Assembly (NCBI RefSeq): GCF_905475395.1
Contig: NC_058337.1
Coordinates: 71,444,368-71,508,367, forward strand
Direction: 5' to 3'
DNA: 64,000 nucleotides
Source: Chrysoperla carnea
Lineage: Eukaryota > Arthropoda > Insecta > Neuroptera > Chrysopidae
Part shown: piece after piece, positions 25,689 through 37,435 of the stretch
Numbering within the stretch: position 1 is the stretch's first letter
Layout of the letters: each line of letters opens with the position of its first letter
Made by a program: the position numbers and the translations under genes
Notes under the pieces: model-generated
The model's database searches: none
Seen by the model: only the letters and a program-made list of their open reading frames with translations
What the model was told of the DNA's origin: nothing

Positions 25689-25732
25689 CACAGATTATAG
25701 TTTTTAATTTACGTAATAAATTATAATCTGTG
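25689..25732. repeat. Short palindromic element, copy 2 (CACAGATTATAG...CTGTG)
   Basis: CACAGATTATAGTTTTTAAT is followed by a short loop and its imperfect complement ending ATTATAATCTGTG. It shares its arm with the palindrome at 8283-8322. CTGCTC occurs near both edges but not exactly adjacent, so no target duplication is claimed. Confidence 0.55.
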
Positions 25733-25936
25733 ATCTGCTCCTAACATGCTCTTTAATGATTACTGTCTGCTATCAAGATAAACAATTTCCTTAGAAACCA
25801 AATTCGTGAATTGTCAAATGAAATTCACATTTAATATTTACTATCAGTTTTGTTTATACAATTTTTTAACTTCATATTTTTTAAATCTGTATTATTTTTA
25901 TTTTTTAACTCTAATATATTTAAAATATACCATAAA

Positions 25937-28900
25937 ATGGTTGACTTATGTGAATTGCATGCATGGATCGATACACATTCATTTTCACGACCAAAACGTA
26001 ATTTAAATCGTGATTTTGCTGATGGAGGTAAATTTCTCATACGAGTTAAATTTGAAAACATTACAAATAGCTGACGAGGTTATCGTATGGATTTTATAAG
26101 AATTGTTAATGCCACGATTTTTGAATAAAAAAATATTGAACATATTAGACCAAATCAAAATGGGGTAAATTTGTGGCAAAATTAGTGATCATCTGTACTC
26201 AGGATTTATTTGGTATATATTTTAAGGACATGCCATGGAAAGCGTTTGAAGGCTGGATTACAATTTTTTACATTTACGCATACTTATTTTGTACTGAAAG
26301 TGAAATTTGCGGCAAGATCGGATGAAGAGATGAGCGTCTACCATGTGAACCCTTAAAGTTTCAGTAAAAGCAACAAATCTTGTTAACATGACTTAAATAA
26401 GTCTATAACTTTTATCTTTTTATTCATATTTGGTGTAGATATTTAGGTAAAATTAGCGTATATAGAATATACAATTTTAAATTGAGCTCCTTTATCTTTC
26501 GGGCAGAACGTCAAAACTTAACTTAGTTAAAAACTTTACCAAATATGTTTATCGTTGTCAAACAACGTTGTTTTCTTAAGAATTTCCAGGACACACCTTT
26601 GAAACAGATTATTTAAATTTTTATCAGGATTGTCTTCAGGGAGTGAAGACTTTATGTACGCTAGTATAAATTTACCCTTTTTTGGTGCGGCTTCTTTGGT
26701 TCATATAATAAAGCTACACGATCAGTTGGATTAAAGCGCTTCTCAATACTTAGTATGTACTATAAAAGTTCCTGTAATATTCCAGCCCATTTAGAGTGCT
26801 TTTCAATAATGTTTATGCAAATCCTTTAACAACACAAATGAATATTCCTATGGTCGTATCATATTGCTTAATTGACACTAAATTCATACGGTGTTCTCTT
26901 AGGTACAAAATTTGTAAAACCAACATTTGATCAAATATATTTATAGTCCATTGAAATGTTACAATTTTAGGGCCGAACTGAACATTTTTTGGGAGGACGC
27001 GATTTTATTTGTGGGACATGTAGGGGAGGTCAATACAACCTTAACCCCAAGTTCCTGGGGTTGGCGCCCTTGTCCCCCGCCCGCCATCTTGAAAAAAGGG
27101 GTGGAAACATATTTTGCTGTATCTCGTAAAATATTGATTTCTCAAAAAATTTGCAAAGACATAATTTGTATGTGACTTTTTGCGATAAACTTAAAATTTA
27201 AAAAGTTATGAGCAAAAAAGTAACAAAATCAAAAATTTCTTTTTTTGCTTAATAACTTTTTTTCTTGCCATTTTATCATAAATTTAGGTGAGGGCAATAT
27301 TACAGAGAATACGTTTATGAACATTTTCCCGCAAATTTTATTAATTTTTGTTAATTTTTAACGTAGTTACAGCGCTCCAATATCTCCGACTTAATCATAT
27401 TATCAATCAGTAATTAAAATAGAATAGCTAGCTATCCCATTCTACTATTCTTCGATGGTCCAGGTTGTCGTTCAGATTCTCCAAGTTGTGGCTTAGATTC
27501 TCCAGGCTGTGGCTCAGATTGTAATTCAACATCGAATGTGAAGGTTTGAGGAATGACAGGAGTTAAAGTTGGAGTCATCGTTGGTAATTCTTCTTCAAAT
27601 TCATTTTCTTCCATGATTGGACCTGGTGATACACTCGGAGACTGTGGAAACGGGCTACATCCTGTGTTGGCGGAAGCGATGATAAACTGAATGAAACTTT
27701 TGTTACTGTTTTGGAGAATCGTTTGTATCACAACTATATGTAGCACAACTAAAATAATAGCATGAGGAAGAAGAAACAGCTTATTAAATATGTTATTAAA
27801 AAACGAGAGTATGGTAAACATGTTGTTTTGGTCGAGTTATCATGCGCATTGATAAACTCGGTCAACTTTGGAGCGCTGTAACTACGTTAAAAATTAACAA
27901 AAATTAATAAAATTTGCGGAAAAATGTTCATAAACGTATTCTCTATAATATTGCTCTCACCTAAATTTATGATAAAATGACAAGAAAAAAAGTTATTAAG
28001 CAAAAAAAGAAATTTTTGATTTTGTTACTTTTTTGCTCATAACTTTTTTAATTTTAAGTTTATCGCAAAAAGTCACATACACAAAATTTGTAGCCACGAC
28101 AATTTGCTACAAATTATGTCTTTGCAAATTTTTTGAGAAATCAATATTTTACGAGATACAGCAAAATATGTTTCCACCCCTTTTTTCAAGGTGGCGGGCG
28201 GGGGACAAGGGCGCCAACCCCAGAAACATGGGGTTAAGGTTGTATTGACCTCCCCTACATGTCCCACAAATAAAATCGCGTCCTCCCAAAAATGTTCAGT
28301 CAATGTAACATTTCAATGGACTATTAGTTTTATTAGCTGAATTATTAAAGTATCATTATCCAAATTTGGTTGAATTACATAATTACTCTCCACAAAATTC
28401 GTTACAACGAAAAATTGATAATTGGGAAACATTAAATCGTAAAGTATTAAAAAAATTAAAATTGGGTATTACAAAAGCAATGATGGAACAAATTGCAACA
28501 GCACATCCTGGTGCTATTGAAAAAGTGCTAGCACGCCTTAAAACGAAAATTGAACAAGAAAATATGTGTAAACGTGATAAAGATGATGATTCGGAGCATT
28601 CAGATATATCCGAAGTAACAGGTAAACATATTTCATAGAGAATATTATAAGGTAGAAATAACAAAGTAGAGGAAACGGTTAGTTACGAAATAAAACTCTT
28701 GATTTGCGCCTGTTGGCGAAAGCAGCGGAGTTATGTTATACTTATAAGCGTGATTGACAGGTAATTAATTTTTTATAATCCTTAGATGAACGAATTATGA
28801 ATTAGTCTGCATAATTAACCAGATAGCATTTAAAATCTTAAATATCGATATTTTCACAAATTATTCTTTAAATTGTAAGGAAATGGTTTCTTAAACATAA

Positions 28901-31675
28901 ATTGATTATATTTGAACAAAAATTATTGAATTAAAAATTTATATATTATATAAAAGGCATGGTCTCATTAGGAATATCATAAAATATGAGAATAAAAGTC
29001 ACTTCAGAGTTATCGTGGAATACTGAATTATTCGTGAGGGTCGTATATACAATTGTACAACACCCTGAATTACGTGTTTTGTACCGTACGTATTAATAGG
29101 GGAGCCCAAGAGGGGATTTGTGCAATAACTCGAGCGCGTCAAATTAATATATGCGCTTGGCCCCGGCCCTTCATGAGCTTCAACACCGCTCATCTCTCAA
29201 ACGAAGCAACTTTTTACTAAGGTTAGTTTAGCTAAATAGACTTAATTTAAGGTGTATTATACGTAGTTGAGCAATGTCCACATATATAGAAACAAATGGA
29301 ACATGATTCTCGAATAGTATCTCAATTGCAGAGTTATTATATTACTAATAGACATTTACGCGAATCATTTAAATACTTGTTTTAAGAGTATTGTTTGTGT
29401 TTAGGTATAATGTTTTAACTATAGATATAACGTTTGCATAACTTTGACAGCAATTAAAGATGAGGCCATCATTAATAGCATATTATACACTGGGAACAAA
29501 AGTAAATAATGTCTCAGATCTCATATTCATTGTCATCCGAGGCGAAGCCGGGGTGACATACATGATATCTGAGATATTATTTACATACTCCCGTAATGTG
29601 TATACTAATTTTCTCCTCAACGGAGGCGGAAAGTGCCAACTTTGTTTTGCAAGGCGGACAGAAAGTTGACACTTTCTGCGGAGATGAGAAAAAATATTTT
29701 GCAACTTTTACTTCAATACATTCATATAATACTATGTATTTTTTTTATGTGATTTTTTATGAAATCAAATTTTATAGGAGCATCAATTCGTATCCCAATT
29801 CGTGTTAAAAATGATAATAATGATGAAATGGTTGTAGAACAAAAAATGTCTGTTGATATTATTGCTAGAAAGTTTGAAGAATTGGAAGAGAAAAATGAGG
29901 CTGTTAAAATATTGAATCAGAAGGTTTCCTATGTTCACTCTATTAATAAGAAAAATCTATTACTTTTAAAATTCTACTTTGTTACTCAAAGACTATACAA
30001 TTTTTAACTTAGCGAGACTAAAAAATAAGAAAATAAATTGTAGTTTAAAAAAAAAAAAAAAAAACGGAGATACATGATCAAGGAGAAATTTTGACATACT
30101 TTAAATTGGTATTCCAAACTCTTCTGTTCGAAGTTAAATTCCAATTTTCGACCTTCTCAAACGACCCGATCATGCCGAAAAATAAGAAAAACCTCGAAAA
30201 TTTTTACCTTCTGTTTTTTTCCTATTTTGACCCAGAAGTACTGATTTTACTCAAAAATTTCGGTATTTATTTTTAAACAAGTGAAAACAAACAATTGACT
30301 GAGTTAATTGTTGAAATACCATGCATAATCAGTGTTGATTTCTTTATCACATTACACATACAAACATGTGACACATACATAACTGATAATCAAGTATAGT
30401 ACATATTATAAAATTTCCGCCTAATTGGCGCCCTCACGGGTAAACAGTGATGTTTACGAAAAAATGTTTCAAACAAAAGTTGTTTGATTTTTTGATAAGG
30501 AACATTTTTTACATTTAAACTTTAGTTCTATCTCTAACGGTTTACAAGATGGGTACTATGGCCCCAAGCCCCAATTGACCTATGATGCTCATTTAACCTC
30601 ACTTTTTACGTCCTGAGTACGCTGTCAAAATTTCAGCTCGATATCTTTTTTCGTTTTTGAGTTATCGTGTCCACAGACGGACGGACGGACAACCGGAAAT
30701 GGACTAATTAGGTGATTTTATGAACACCTATGACAAAATTTTTTTCCTAGCATCATTATTTTTAAGCGTTACAAACTTGGGACTAAACTTAATATACTAT
30801 GTATATTTCATATATACATGGTATAAAAAGGTTAAATTTTCAACAATTTGACATAAAATCGGTTATATATTATTATTGATTATAGGACTAATAGTATCGG
30901 AGATATAGCTTTTCAAAGTTTGTCTATTATTTCATGTTTCAAAATTTTAAGCAAAAATCAATTTTGTAAATCGTTATAAAAAATATTCCTTATAAAAAAA
31001 TAAAAAACTTTTGTTTGAAACATTTTTTCGTAAATATCTCTGTTTACCTGAATAGGCGAAACTTTTGGTTCCCATTTTCCCCAAAACTATAAAAGACAGC
31101 GAGTTGGAAATTTGCAGGTAGCTGCAAATAGTAGTCTTGTGAAATATTTTAGAAAAACGAAATAAAACTTCTAGAAAATACTTTCGAAAATTTTTAACGC
31201 CTTCGCGGGTAAACAGTGATGTTTACGAAAAAATGTTTAAAACAAAAGTTGTTTTTTTTTTTTTATAAGGAACATTTTTTATATTTAAACTTTTGTTCTA
31301 TCTGTAACTGTTTAAAGCTGTATCTCCGAAACTATTGGTCCTATTTAATCTCAAATTATTTAAATTTTAATTTTCTTTAAAAATATATACCACAATTTTT
31401 GAGGAAAAACCAGGGTCATAATCATTAAAAACTGAAATAAGATCAAAATTTTCGATATTTTTCTTATTTTTCGGCATGATCCGTCTATTAATGTTTTTTG
31501 GTTGATCGCTTCTTAAATTTATTTATAGGTAGAGCATTTAGATTGTTTAATTCGTTTAAAAGATCAACGTATCGAAGATTTAACAAGGCAGCTGCAAAAG
31601 TATCATAGCTTCGGACAAATAATTAAAAATATTTCATCAAAATCTAAACAAAATTTAATCGAGGAATGTGATTGA
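25937..31675 (+). CDS. SPEF1: SPEF1/CLAMP, calponin-homology microtubule protein (4 exons)
   Basis: SPEF1 (sperm flagellar protein 1, CLAMP) bundles and stabilises microtubules in axonemes and cell cortex. The exons are 25937-26027, 28328-28621, 29778-29923 and 31529-31675; phases fit and give 225 aa. The start has a good context (AAAATGG). The N-terminal CH-like domain reads HAWIDTHSFSRPKRNLNRDF, then across the first junction DGVLLAELLKYHYPNLVELHNYSP and NWETLNRKVLKKL (about residues 8-75), which are the most typical SPEF1 stretches. A charged linker follows, then a C-terminal coiled coil (ARKFEELEEKNEAVKILNQK and LDCLIRLKDQRIEDLTRQL). Length is near the family's 210-240. Oddities: the exon-2 acceptor touches a mobile element, and the exon-3 donor AAG|GTTTCC is weak although the joined frame (NQKVEHL) is sensible. 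AATAAA lies near 31761. Confidence 0.92.
26944..28323. mobile_element. 1.38-kb long-terminal-inverted-repeat element in SPEF1 intron 1
   Basis: The left arm (26944-27380) and right arm (27868-28323) are close inverted copies of about 440-455 bp. Both ends read TAGTCCATTGAAATGTTACA toward the interior. Shared internal blocks include TTTGTGGGACATGTAGGGGA and GTTACAGCGCTCCAA. The right arm has a 30-bp extra segment (near 28090-28118). The flanks are TTA at 26941-26943 and TTA at 28324-28326. The duplication is therefore TTA, or TA if the first two bases of the arm are counted as target; the superfamily (PIF/Harbinger-like or Tc1/mariner-like) stays open. The 487-bp centre holds a 129-codon open frame. 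The right end lies 4 bp from SPEF1 exon 2. Confidence 0.85.
27432..27821 (-). CDS. 129-aa open frame inside the long-inverted-repeat element, unrecognised
   Basis: This intact open frame begins with ATG at 27819-27821 and fills most of the unique centre of the element. The N-terminal third is strongly hydrophobic (PHAIILVVLHIVVIQTIL), like a membrane anchor or signal anchor. The rest is acidic and Pro/Thr/Ser-rich, with two near-identical units (QPGESKPQLGES) before the end PGPSKNSRMG. No transposase motif is visible and no family is recognised. It could be a captured or element-specific gene, or simply an open stretch without function; there is no direct evidence of expression. Confidence 0.35.
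   Translation of the reverse strand: MFTILSFFNNIFNKLFLLPHAIILVVLHIVVIQTILQNSNKSFIQFIIASANTGCSPFPQSPSVSPGPIMEENEFEEELPTMTPTLTPVIPQTFTFDVELQSEPQPGESKPQLGESERQPGPSKNSRMG
28622..29501 (+). other. SPEF1 intron 2, 5' part
   Basis: Between donor ACAG|GTAAAC and the hairpin pair. A G+C-richer patch at about 29090-29210 (AGGGGAGCCCAAGAGGGG, GCTTGGCCCCGGCCCTTCAT) stands out from the A+T-rich background and may be part of a mobile element, but no ends were found. Confidence 0.35.
29502..29584. repeat. Pre-miRNA-sized hairpin 1 in SPEF1 intron 2
   Basis: GTAAATAATGTCTCAGAT at the left pairs with ATCTGAGATATTATTTAC at the right, then TCATATTCATTGTCA with TGACATACATGA, around a loop containing GAGGCGAAGCCG. 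Length is 83 nt with few mismatches. It may be an intronic miRNA-like hairpin or part of a MITE. Confidence 0.55.
29609..29697. repeat. Hairpin 2 in SPEF1 intron 2
   Basis: TTTTCTCCTCAACGGAGGCGG and AAAGTGCCAACTTTG pair with AAAGTTGACACTTTCTG and CGGAGATGAGAAAA. It lies 25 nt after hairpin 1 and ends about 80 bp before exon 3. Confidence 0.5.
30276..30830 (+). repeat. Repeat family R, copy B, in SPEF1 intron 3
   Basis: Runs from AAACAAGTGAAAACAAAC, through AGTTAATTGTTGAAATACCA, GTAAACAGTGATGTTTACGA, CCACAGACGGACGGACGGAC and ATGGACTAATTAGGTGATTT, to ATTTCATATATACATGGTAT. It is the best-preserved copy for the 3' half. Further partial pieces, one inverted (about 30960-31190) and one direct (about 31195-31330), follow in the same intron. 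Confidence 0.7.
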
Positions 31676-31766
31676 AAAATTAAACATAAATAACAATAGG
31701 CTTAAAAAACATAAAACCTTTAGTTATTAATTTTTGTATGTATGTAAACTTGTCTTTTTAAATAAA

Positions 31767-33356
31767 AGTTATGGGTTCATGAATTAAATAATAATCATTA
31801 AAACCGACTAAAAATCGAACTAACTTTTAATAGACCGCGGGACAAAATGGGTGCTTGTAAAAACTGGTAATTTTGCGAGAACTGCAGGTGCAGCGAGCTT
31901 TGGTGTCGAAAGCCGTTTAATTGACCAAGAGATGGAAGTAATGTTGGCTTTAATGGGCGGGCTAAGCGGGAAAGTTTACCAAGTCAGCTAGTCTTAAATA
32001 ATAATTATCAAGCCATAAATATTCATGGAAATATCTTGCTGAGCCTGTACGTGCCTATTATAAATATTGATAATCATCTTTCTAAACTTGCTTTTACTGG
32101 CGCATCGGTCAATTTGACCGAAACCTATTCGATAAGAAAATAGTGGGCTCCTTTAATAGCTTTAGGAAGCAGTTCTGTTATACACGCAGAAACTTTCTAG
32201 TCAATTTGTCCTCTTTCTAGTCTATGGGTACTGAAATACTTCTCAGCTCCCACTGATTGTGATACCGACATGAGAAAACAATGGAGAACAGAAAATATAT
32301 AAATCGAAATTGAAATTCCTCGAAAATAATGAACGTTGTTATTGTTATTTATTTTTTATCGATTTAAGGTTACAAAATAAAGATAATTATTTTTTCTTGT
32401 ATATATCCATAATAAAAGTAGATTTATTGTAAGTCAATGTTAAATTACATCGTGTATAGCGTAGATGATTGTGAAGTCAATAACCTTTCTATAAATATGA
32501 TCACGTAATAAATTATTATTAGAGATTGAATTTTTATGCAATAATAGTAGCTCCATCACACAAAGAGAATGAAGGTTAAAGTCGAGATATCAGGCCTCAG
32601 ATTTCATTAAGCTTTTAATATATTATTTACAGACCTAAAAACATGTAGGTATGCTTTCCACACTTTTGGCTTTCGCCTTTAACATGGTAACGGCTTTAAA
32701 GCTCGCTTTTTTCGTAATTTTGCATATTTAAGTTTAATAAACAGGTAACCGTTTTTTTTCCCTGAAAAAGGAAAATGGGGTGGGGCTATGGTTCTATGTC
32801 AGAAATTCTCACGGAAGTGGAGATATTAAAAAAATTATTTAAGTTCTCATAGCTATGGCCACCGAGATAGAAAAAAGCGTTCAGACCTGTTATTTAAAAG
32901 ATTCAGGTTCAAAACACAGTGTGTAATTTTCTTCATAGCGATAAATTGCAATTCTTTAACTACCAAAATTATATATAGGTGGCAGAAAATAAAAATGGTT
33001 TCAAAGTTGAATTAATGTTGACTCTCCTAATTCTGAATTGGGGGACTCTGTACCTGTGAGAAATTAATAGTTTAACATTCAGTAAAAATGTTATTTTTGA
33101 ATATACCTTTGACACTCGTGTAAGTAGAGCAAGATAGTGCTTTTATGTGTATTATAAGACTTTTCTACTTACAGCGAGTGTAAAAAGTATACGCAAAAAT
33201 AATATCTCTTATATGCGTATGTCGATCGCAAATTTAGTTTATACTTTTTGAATTATAAGCTGGCTGACAAATTTTAGACGTAATAAAATTTTACAACGCT
33301 TATATTAAATTTATTTATATTATTTAAAATGGATGTTATTATTATATTTATTTTTT
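31767..33356. other. SPEF1 3' flank, no gene seen
   Basis: Starts just past the SPEF1 AATAAA. No exon, RNA gene or bounded element could be supported. Confidence 0.35.
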
Positions 33357-33683
33357 ACCCATCCTTGCACCACTAAATATATATGGCATTGCAGGATACT
33401 CTGCATAAGTATTCGAAGCGAATTGCATTAATTAATGCAGATATTTAACTTCCGGTTTCGAAGTTTCCACATTTATTTCAGTACGGCAATTATGTAATTC
33501 GCTTCTAATACTTATGCAAAGTTCGTATCTAGCAACGCCGTACATATTTGGTGGTGCAGGGGTTAAACAGAAAGGGGTGTGACAATCATATTCTCATCTG
33601 TACCGCGTAAAAGTCATGCCATGGTACTTAAATTTACTTTTACATATAGCAGAATCTTTTTCAACATGATTCCTGGTGGGTCA
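33357..33683. mobile_element. MITE family M, copy 1 (left end truncated)
   Basis: An internal inverted repeat pairs CACCACTAAATATATATGGC with GCCGTACATATTTGGTGGTG, and GCATAAGTATTCGAAGCGAA with the complement near 33500. The right terminus (TTTTTCAACATGATTCCTGG, ending GTGGGTCA) matches the termini of the copy at 54527-54964. The matching outer left arm is missing. Confidence 0.6.
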
Positions 33684-35699
33684 TGTCACCCGAAAAATTT
33701 CAGTATGGACTTGTGGTCTATAATGCAAAAGAACGTGGTCGTGAGGTAATAAGAACTGGGTCAATATTGGTTCTAGTTTAGGCAATAGTTATTGAATATT
33801 GGGCCAAGCTTGGAAACCAAGACTGACCCTTTTGTTTTAATATCGAATGATACCATCCTTTCAAGCTTGGATTTCAGATATTCGTTCTAGCCTGGCTTCC
33901 GGTCTTTGCTCAAGCCAAGATACTGCATTTGATATTTGTTACGTACGGTATGGCGTAATGTGAACTGACTTCGAGTTCTAATCAGTTTTTAATATTTATA
34001 TGTATATACATATTACATATCAGCCCTTGCTTGGGGAAAAGAGCTGGCAAATTAATTTTGGTCTAATTTCGATTCCATCGTGTAACTTGGCATTTTCTAT
34101 ACGGGTGCCAGCGATTGTCCTACGACACTAAATTTTTCTATTTACAATTTGGGCAGGATCCTATTTTTCAAATACAAGTGAAGTTGAGTAAAAGCTTGTC
34201 ACATTCAAATTTGATTCGAGTATAATAAACTCAAAAAATAGATATGAGTTTTACTTGACATAAAACTCCAATTTCTACTAATTAAATATCATCATTTCTG
34301 ATGACTGTAAAATGATAATTCTTGGTCAAGGCCTTCTTTTACATTAAAGAAGACACATACATATTATGGTAGTAGTATGGTTGTTTGTTGTATGTGGGTT
34401 TTTAAAAAAACGTGGATAATAAAGAATCAATGTTAATATTTTACAGATTAGGGCATCATGCATATTTCGTGGTAACCAAATAAATGAATCCGATATTTAT
34501 GTCTGTATCAGATTATGTTACGGTTTTATTATTTTTGTACAGTATTCCATTAACACACAGTTTAAAAATATTCTGTTTGGTAGAAAGTTGAAGAATAAGG
34601 TTGTAAATAAAACAGGATATAGATATTTTAACTAGGTTGGTGGACTAGAGCCATAAGTTGGATGTAAACATCTTATTAGAGTTTTGCTATTTGGATGTTT
34701 GGAAGGTTAGTTCTAATTCCAGGAATAGTAGTTTGTTGCATGCACAAGAATGATATGTCAGTCTTGAGAGTCATCCAAAAGGTACAGAAAAAAATTAAAT
34801 TTTTCTTGTGGAATCTCGTTCGGTGGACTACATTGAATATTAACGCAAGAAGTACAGCGACTGATTAAAATCGGGCAAGTTTGACTCTTGGCTGTTCATA
34901 AAACAAAACGCAATCACGTTGTTATACTGAATCATTGTCTTTTTATTGATTACCGTACACTATTGAAAATTTTACTTTACGATAATAATATTAATTCAAA
35001 TCCACCTACTACCATGATTAATCAAAAAAAGGTGATTAAAGGAAAAATAGCCAGTCATGTTTTTGAGAATAACAACGTATATGAAAATTGCGCAAAAACA
35101 AATTTTCCTCTAGCGGTACATGCAAGTGAAAATATTTAGGTGGGTGAACTTTTTATTGTTTGATTTTTTATTACATGCACTGTCAATAAGATTGAAATTT
35201 AAGAAATTTACTGAAGGTGGTCGGTAATTTAAATCATACAGTAATTTAAAAAAATATATTAAAAATTTTTTAACACTCCAAAAAATAGTCATAAAAGTGT
35301 GAACCTCATGTGAACATCCCTGTATACAAACTACCTTAATTTGTATATGGGATATCCCGAAACTACCGTATTAGAAGTGATGTAAACGACAAAATTCCAA
35401 GAAGAAAATACCTTTCCAGTTTTTGATCCGATATCTATTAACGAGATCTATTAATTTTCAGAGTTAAGAAATAAGTCAGAAAAACTATAAATAATTTCTT
35501 GGCAAATTTTATTTTCCTTAAGAGAAGTATTCAATATGATTAAAGTAACACTTACAACTATTAATTTTTCGAAAACGTGAAATGTTTTAAATTTTACTGA
35601 TTAATTCTGAAAAACTCAGAAAAAGTCTTACTCTTATTTTATTTTGCTAACTATATTTTCATAAAATCTCTGATTAATTCTGAAAAAGTCTCTGATTAA
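33684..35699. other. Spacer, no gene supported
   Basis: An 83-codon open frame at 34888-35139 has neither splice support nor recognisable sequence. No other structure was seen. Confidence 0.35.
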
Positions 35700-35719
35700 T
35701 TCTGAAAAGGTATCTGGTG

Positions 35720-36015
35720 CCCACGGTAAACGGTATCCCGAGTTTACGAGGAATTCGTTAAATAATCAGTCCAAACTCATTACTTGGTACCCGGGTTACT
35801 CAGGGTACCCGAGGTATCCTTGGCACTCAAAAACTCCTGAGTAACAAGTTTGGAATCATTTTCATCATTATTAACGGTTAATTTAAAATGCAAATTATTT
35901 ATGCAAATTGCATATTTTTAATTTCTAATCAATTTTGGCCACAAAATTTTCTGACGCTCAAAACGAATCGAATGCAGAAACCGCATTCAAATTTGATTTA
36001 TTGTTCAAATTTTTC
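35720..36015 (+). repeat. Repeat family N, partial copy
   Basis: Shares GAGTAACAAGTTTGGAATCA, ACAAAATTTTCTGACGCTC and GAATCGAATGCAGAAACCGC with the right half of the element at 53236-53690. The stretch 35738-35825 also contains short self-complementary GGTACC-type motifs. Confidence 0.5.
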
Positions 36016-36702
36016 GAATTCAATCGTTTCTGCGACTAATTCGCGAATATCGGAGATAAACGTTCACATTTGCGAATGTACAAAATACAACATTCGGTAC
36101 ATTACACTAATATCTAGATAAAAAGTGTCCAGTTTACTTTCCACCAACAACATATAAGTAGATTTTATGCGTGTAAAATTTCATAAGTGTAACGGTACAG
36201 GTTTATTTTTAAATTGTCAAGTATATAGAAAAATTTAGAACAATTAAATTTTGCAAAGGAAATGATAAATTACTTCCTTCACACGCATTCTTTGGTTTTT
36301 ATTGAAAACTATATCTTTTTTTTTTTGGAATATATGATTTGATTTTCATTTATTTAAGTACTACTGTTAAGGCTGAATTCAAATATCAATATTTCGTTAG
36401 AATTTCTTTTCTGTCTCTTTAAAATGAAAGAAAGCTAAAAATGATCATTTGATGAATTTGTTTGTAAATATTTTATTGAATGATGAGTCCTCAAAAATTA
36501 CTAAAATTTAAAATGATTGAATATGTATTACTTACTTTACTTGTGTATCGCTGGATCTTATCTCCGTTACAGACGTTATAAGAGGATTGTGGTTTTAGAA
36601 GATTCAGCAAGCGCAAGGGAGGGGTTTTGGTTGTCAAATCCCTCCCCCATATTTGACATAATAAAATATTCTCTAATTAGAGTTAGAGGTAAAAAGAGTT
36701 TT

Positions 36703-36773
36703 TTGTTTTTTTTTTTTTTTTTTTACTTGATGACCTAACATGATGGGCAAAAGTTTGACCCCCCCCCCCCCCC
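36703..36773. repeat. Adjacent poly-T and 15-nt poly-C tracts
   Basis: A run of T near 36703-36724 is followed by 15 consecutive C at 36759-36773. An 11-nt C run also occurs inside the hAT-type element at 41270, so this may mark another mobile-element end. No inverted partner was found. Confidence 0.5.
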
Positions 36774-37084
36774 TGGATGATATGCGCACGAGCCTGTCAG
36801 CCAACATTTTTTTGGATTCAGTTATTATAATTAAACGAAACAAAATAACTAGATATCTATGAATATTATTCTGTTTTACTTATATTGTATCTTTAACGTG
36901 TTACATTCAGAAGTCCCGTTATGAAAGTGAATTGAATATTTCAAGAATTAAAAATATGTTTAATTTAATACAACATTATACATTACAGGTATTATAAACA
37001 AAATATCATTGGAGTTTCCAAAAGCCCTACCTTTGATTTGTTCTAAATTGTTTATAAATACGTAATATTTAATACAGATTAGTA

Positions 37085-37435
37085 GTTACGCACCCGCTTC
37101 GCTGGAGAATTTCAACAATAAAACCAAGGACTATCGCGTTATGGCCTTAAATTCACTTACCCTCAGCTATTTCCCATTTTGTTCACAACTTCAAAGTTTT
37201 CAAAGTTTTGGTGCGGAACTCTAACTGTTTTTATGGAATGAAAGTAATATAAGGTATTTTACCTATTTTCCCGGAATAATGTTCTATAAAACACATCTAT
37301 ACCAAATTTCAAGTATATGTATACAAATAAATTTCATGCAAATCCATTCTGCCGTTTTTGCGTATTTGAGTTATAAACAACCAAACATCTAAACATACAA
37401 ACTTTCACATTTATATAATTAGTCGGACTATAGTA
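37085..37435 (+). repeat. Dispersed insect repeat with a LINE/SINE-like 3' end
   Basis: Begins CACCCGCTTCGCTGG and ends CAAATCCATTCTGCCGTTTT, TTGAGTTATAAACAACC, CACATTTATATAATTAGTCG. This pattern is common to short interspersed elements in many insects. Related 3' ends lie at about 61200 and 63560. Confidence 0.55.

Noticed and set aside
26927-27175. Open frame repeated on the other strand at 28073-28303 with almost the same peptide
   Set aside because: Both are translations of the two inverted arms of one mobile element; there is no sign that the peptide is used.
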